The notes under the pieces are model-generated. The model was not told the origin of the DNA and ran no database searches. It saw nothing but the letters and a program-made list of their open reading frames with translations. This document shows positions 61,818 to 64,000 of a DNA stretch of 64,000 bases, piece after piece. Position numbers and translations under genes: made by a program. The stretch comes from Epiperipatus broadwayi. Lineage: Eukaryota; Onychophora; Udeonychophora; Euonychophora; Peripatidae. The stretch spans positions 374,001-438,000 of the forward strand of contig JAQFVV010000319.1 in assembly GCA_028023455.1 (NCBI GenBank), given 5' to 3'. Within the stretch, counting starts at the first letter, position 1; each line of letters begins with the position of its first letter.

Positions 61818-64000
61818 TGTAACCTCATTAAAGAATCAAAAAAAAAGATATTACCATACCTGAGTCAAGGAGTCCAAATATCAAAAATTATAATATCTAA
61901 AAATAACTTGAATTTCTCAAGTAAACACTATCTCAATAATTATAAGCAAATTATTATAGCAATGTATTATAACTCAGGTATATGAAACCACGTGAGGTGA
62001 GTACACTAGTAATTCAATAAAATATAGCTCAGGTATACAGACAGTAATCTTATCCACTTTCATTTCTTGGTTTGATGTTAAGTGCATGTTTAAACAAATA
62101 CTAAGTGAATATGGTCTAGCAGGGCGCCACTAGATTATCTGAATCTAGACACGGTTATATCTAATAACCTTTCACATGTACCGGGTTTGAACCCCCTTTT
62201 TTGGTACTTTATTTATAATAAAATGGAAGATTTTGCTTTTTGAGCCATATCACTATAAGCACTAATATTTAGGTAAAAGTAAAACATCTTTAAACCAAAG
62301 TGGAGTATTAGACATAAATCACTTCTTAGATCTTAGCATAACAAATGTGTTTCAATATTTTATAAGTTTACTAGCTCAGATTATATATAACTAATTTAGG
62401 ATGGCAATTCACTCATCCTTGCATGAAATAGATGATGGGATGTGGTTATAATAATACTAAGAAATCACTAAATATTATAAAATCAATATTTATTTATGGC
62501 CTTTGAACAGTTAAACAGCTCATTAATTAAAACATTGATGACGATGATGATGATGATAATAATAACAATAATGACAAGGGTTTCAACTACAGCTCTAGGA
62601 CTAAGCCTAAACATAAAACTAATTTTTATAAAGAAATTCATAATTATTGCTTAATTTTAGCATATTTACTTATATCTTAAATAACTAATTTTCAACCATT
62701 GATGATGATGAATAATCACACTTAACAAAGACTACACTTAATGAAATATATATGCCTCGTTTAATAAAACAAACTAATATTTATTACTGCATTTCTAACA
62801 TATACATAAAAATTTCTAGATAAATATGAAAATTGACATGAATAATAATAATTGATTATATAACAATCCTCAGATTAATTTTAAGTTCTTCCCCCTTTCC
62901 CTTCAAATGTATTTTGTATTAAGTTGGACGTCACATTGACCATGAAAAGTATTTCAAGACAAAAAATATTATCTGCTCATTAACACACATACTTTAAAAA
63001 TCCAACATGTAAATAGAATGTAAAAAAAAAATGTTAGTAAAATTGAAAGAGCAAGTTTTAGAAAAGAGTTTTAAATTATTTTCTCCCCCCTCTCTTCTAC
63101 CTCTGAAACGCTATACTTAACTTGAAACAAAATAATCTAATATTCCAATACTACTCATTATTTCACATTCACTCCCAATTATACACATATAAAAATATTA
63201 TTATGTATGTGCATGTTTTATCCCATAATAACAAAATATTATTAAAAACCAAAATAATAATAATATATCAGTTAAAACTCAAATCATAACACCATAAAAA
63301 AAATTGTTTTACACATTAATATTGTAAAATTAATAAACAAATAATTTTCATACATTCAAGGTCATTTATGAAGCTCAAAGTTATTTTAGTAAGACATTCT
63401 TGTTTTAATCGATCTGAATAGTCTTTAAAGGTTCTTTAAATAAAATATACCACTTTATTGCTAAAATGTTTCTTAAGACTGATATCATAAAGAAAATAGA
63501 TATAAAAAGTCATATTACCGATCTTTTGTTTGTGGCGAATTTCCAAGGGTTCAAACTTGTCTTGTATAAGATTTATATTTCTGCAGCTACCATTTCCATC
63601 TTACTGGGAACAATCTCTTTCTTGAGGTGTATAACTATTTGATGATGGTGACTCTATTGAGGTTATTTGCTTTAGTGGATAATTTGGAAATCATTATATT
63701 AATTTTTTTTCCTCTTCCTGTCAAGCATGTGGATGAAATACAGCAGTTGTTTTCACATTTGTAAATTTTCTTGAGTTTAAATCAGTTGTTGTAACAATTA
63801 ATTGGACTTGATGATTAATATTTATCAGTAGATTAATTCATCTTCTTTGAATGCAGGTGAATGCTTTCTTCCTTCTATTAAAAACATCTTATTTCTCTGG
63901 TCAGTTGAAAAGTGTAGAATATTATTTTAGACACATCTTTTCTTTCCTATGTGATGTGCAGCTTCCCCAGATGGTCCAGCAAATGGGACATACATATAAT
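61818..64000 (-). repeat. 5' LTR of LTR element 2 (partial, cut by window end)
   Basis: Near-identical to 54,506-56,682, apart from the first ~130 bp, which differ greatly from the partner. The remaining ~1.1 kb, with the promoter-proximal end on the minus strand, is outside the window. Confidence 0.85.

Larger units (their letters stand above)
54506..64000 (-). mobile_element. LTR retrotransposon 2: young, non-autonomous, long LTRs, minus strand
   Basis: The direct repeats 54,506-56,682 and 61,818-64,000 (the right one runs off the window) are almost identical except at their inner/outer TGTAAC end. On the minus strand the order is 5' LTR, one-base gap, PBS (TGGACACCCAACTGGGGC), ~1.3 kb leader, ORF1 coiled coil, overlapping ORF2 repeat protein, short integrase-tail-like remnant, PPT, 3' LTR. 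The interior is only about 4 kb and has no protease, RT, RNase H or integrase core, so it must rely on a partner's enzymes. ORF1 is related to the gag-like ORF of LTR element 1. High LTR identity and two intact ORFs mark a recent insertion into (AT)n. Confidence 0.85.

Overview
This is an AT-rich, repeat-dominated window of an animal nuclear genome. No bacterial or viral gene organisation is present, and no conserved single-copy host gene could be identified with confidence. Penelope-like elements (PLEs) with GIY-YIG endonucleases, Ty3/Gypsy-like LTR elements with very long LTRs, a decayed APE-type LINE, fold-back/MITE elements and very long (AT)n microsatellites together suggest an invertebrate. 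A mollusc, possibly a cephalopod, is my best guess; this is inference with low confidence.

Layout. 1-10.9 kb: a 2.6 kb solo-LTR-like element (A), several inverted-repeat elements (one near-perfect hairpin), (AT)n/(CA)n arrays, and about 4 kb of unassigned sequence holding one weak cluster of possible exons (6.1-6.5 kb). 10,988-23,844: an LTR retrotransposon on the minus strand with 2.75 kb LTRs, recognisable PBS and PPT, a decayed coiled-coil gag-like ORF and a weak integrase-tail remnant; a second solo-LTR-like element (B) is nested in it. 24.8-25.9 kb: a near-perfect inverted repeat of a PLE 3' end with a 14 bp target duplication. 26-35.4 kb: noncoding AT-rich DNA, a 2 kb repeat that recurs at 46.3-48.3 kb, and degenerate tandem repeats. 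35.4-37.4 kb: a large fold-back element. 37.8-40.5 kb: PLE family 1 as an inverted dimer with one long open RT/GIY-YIG frame. 40.9-44.0 kb: a dead LINE. 44.5-45.75 kb: a MITE-like element carrying telomere-like repeats. 48.9-54.4 kb: a fold-back copy, then an inverted dimer of PLE family 2 that is split by a 1.86 kb TIR element. 54,506-64,000: a young non-autonomous LTR element with 3.3 kb LTRs (the right one runs off the window) encoding two overlapping ORFs on the minus strand.

How it works together. Nearly every element end abuts an (AT)n array. This suggests either insertion into TA-rich microsatellites or microsatellite growth at junctions. The most unusual object is the right-hand LTR element. 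Its ORF1 is an acidic, hendecad-repeat coiled coil. ORF1 and ORF2 overlap as ATGA. ORF2 carries about 12 copies of a 16-residue Y-I-W-Y-R-E-S-I-S-L repeat whose DNA is itself palindromic. A remnant resembling a Gypsy integrase tail follows ORF2. The element lacks pol and would have to be mobilised in trans. The second theme is that all three PLE families present occur as inverted dimers with their 3' ends facing outward.
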